Of a DNA stretch of 7,795 bases, positions 6,729-7,795 are shown one piece after another. Numbering within the stretch: the first letter of the stretch is position 1; each line of letters opens with the position of its first letter. A program made the translations under genes and the position numbers. The stretch lies in assembly GCA_964450355.1 (NCBI GenBank), contig CAYVDH010000168.1, forward strand, positions 1 to 7,795, written 5' to 3'. The DNA is from CAYVDH01 sp964450355. Lineage in GTDB: Bacteria; Bacteroidota; Bacteroidia; NS11-12g; UBA955. The notes beneath the pieces were generated by a model that was given only the letters and a program-made list of their open reading frames with translations, was not told where the DNA came from and made no database searches.

Positions 6729-6752
6729 CTGCAAACAAAAACTTTTAAAAAT

Positions 6753-7795
6753 ATGAAAACAATTTTAGGCTTAGATTTAGGGACAAACAGTATTGGTTGG
6801 GCGTTAATTGACAAAGAAAAAAGTAAAATCATTGGTATGAATTCTCGAATAATTCCAATGAGTCAAGAAATTCTTGGAGAATTTGAAAAAGGAAACTCAG
6901 TTTCACAAACAGCTTCAAGGACTAAATTTAGAAGTACAAGAAGATTGCGAGAAAGACATTTATTGAGAAGAGAAAGATTGCATAGAGTTTTAAATTTATT
7001 GAACTTTTTAACAAAACATTTTGCTGATACTTTAAATAAATATGGAAAGTTTGATAAAGAAATCGAACCTAAACTAGCATATAAATTAAATAGTGATAAC
7101 AAATTTGATTTTGTTTTTAAATCTTCTTATTTGGAAATGATTGAAGACTTTAGACATTTTCAACCTCAATTACTTAAAAACTTAAAAGGTGAATCAGCTA
7201 ATATACCTTACGATTGGACAATTTATTATCTAAGAAAAAAAGCTATTTCTCAAAAAATAGAGAAAGAAGAATTAGCATGGCTATTACTTCATTTTAATCA
7301 AAAAAGAGGATATTATCAACTAAGAGGGGAAGAAAATGATACTAATAACAATAAAACAGAAGAGTTTTATAATCTTAAAGTTATTGATGTAACTGTTGGG
7401 GATAAAGGAAAAAAAGATGGTGAAATATGGTATAATGTTATATTAGAAAATGGATGGATTTATAGACGCTCTAGCAAAATCCCCTTAAATGAATGGATAG
7501 GAAAGTCAAGAGATTTTATAGTTACTACAGAATTTAATGAAGATGGGTCTATAAAAAAAGATAAAGAGGGTAAAGAAAAAAGAAGTTTTAGAGCACCTAA
7601 TGAGGATGATTGGGGGCTATTAAAAAAGAAAACTGAAAACGAATTAAATAATAGTAATAAAACTGTTGGAGAATTTATATATGATACACTTTTAAATTTT
7701 CCAAAACAAAAAATAAAAGGCAAACTAATTAGAACAATAGAACGTAAATATTATAAAACAGAATTAGAAAAAATATTAGAAGAGCAAATAAAACA
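6753..7795 (+). CDS. cas9: CRISPR-associated endonuclease Cas9, type II-C, N-terminal part (cut by window edge)
   Basis: The frame opens with ATG at 6753 and stays open for 347 codons to the right edge. Cas9 cuts DNA guided by the crRNA:tracrRNA pair. The start ILGLDLGTNSIGWALID (residues 4-20) is the RuvC-I motif, with catalytic Asp8 equivalent to Asp10 of S. pyogenes Cas9. An Arg-rich bridge helix follows (about 54-82: SRTKFRSTRRLRERHLLRRE), then the recognition lobe, which includes the conserved HFNQKRGYYQLRGE segment (180-193). An Asp/Lys-rich stretch (about 194-280) resembles the variable loops of the large Bacteroidota II-C proteins. Related proteins are usually about 1350-1500 residues, so roughly three quarters, including RuvC-II, HNH, RuvC-III and the PAM-interacting domain, lies outside the window. 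Whether the nuclease is intact therefore cannot be judged. No frameshift is seen in the visible part. It is divergent from the tracrRNA gene and follows cas2 on the same strand after 453 bp. Confidence 0.96.
   Translation, partial: MKTILGLDLGTNSIGWALIDKEKSKIIGMNSRIIPMSQEILGEFEKGNSVSQTASRTKFRSTRRLRERHLLRRERLHRVLNLLNFLTKHFADTLNKYGKFDKEIEPKLAYKLNSDNKFDFVFKSSYLEMIEDFRHFQPQLLKNLKGESANIPYDWTIYYLRKKAISQKIEKEELAWLLLHFNQKRGYYQLRGEENDTNNNKTEEFYNLKVIDVTVGDKGKKDGEIWYNVILENGWIYRRSSKIPLNEWIGKSRDFIVTTEFNEDGSIKKDKEGKEKRSFRAPNEDDWGLLKKKTENELNNSNKTVGEFIYDTLLNFPKQKIKGKLIRTIERKYYKTELEKILEEQIK

Noticed and set aside
6300..6752. A CRISPR array between cas2 and cas9
   Set aside because: Only one copy of the repeat-like sequence is present (6664-6678). 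There are no regularly spaced direct repeats, and the promoter and terminator identify it as the tracrRNA anti-repeat.
7460..7723. An 87-codon minus-strand frame inside cas9
   Set aside because: It is antisense to the cas9 recognition lobe and consists of Ser/Phe-rich chance translation.

Overview
The window looks like part of an AT-rich Bacteroidota chromosome. The evidence is a C-terminal type IX secretion (T9SS) sorting domain, lipoproteins of the kind common in this phylum, TTTG-N19/20-TAnnTTTG promoters instead of -35/-10 boxes, no Shine-Dalgarno sequences, and a Bacteroidota-style type II-C CRISPR-Cas locus. The species cannot be told from this sequence.

Left part (1-4921, minus strand): three tightly packed genes that read leftward and probably form one operon. 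First comes a 1152-residue secreted peptide-N-glycosidase F-like protein with a LamG-type insert and a T9SS signal. Six bases later starts a 377-residue lipoprotein resembling DUF4221 / beta-propeller lipoproteins. Its last 41 bases overlap the start of a third gene, a CxxC-containing lipoprotein that runs off the left edge. The two lipoprotein genes are clearly more AT-rich than the glycosidase gene. A 119-bp divergent intergenic region follows, with a near-perfect Bacteroidota promoter pointing to cas1.

Right part (5041-7795): a type II-C CRISPR-Cas locus. cas1 and cas2 (plus strand, 2 bp apart) are followed by a 453-bp gap, then the first 347 codons of cas9 (plus strand), which is cut by the right edge. 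The gap is not empty. It holds, on the minus strand, a complete tracrRNA gene with its own promoter, an anti-repeat, a small hairpin, and a GNRA-capped intrinsic terminator. Beyond that lies a 73-codon open frame with no usable start, probably a gene remnant. A weak AT-rich terminator may close the cas1-cas2 unit.

Together, Cas1-Cas2 would acquire spacers, and the tracrRNA would pair with repeat-derived crRNA to mature it and guide Cas9. No CRISPR array is present in the window. Cas1-cas2 lies upstream of tracrRNA-cas9, whereas most type II-C loci are ordered cas9-cas1-cas2-array, so the array is probably beyond cas9 or elsewhere. The system type is known. The least explained items are the gene order, the orphan open frame inside the locus, and the split glycosidase domain.
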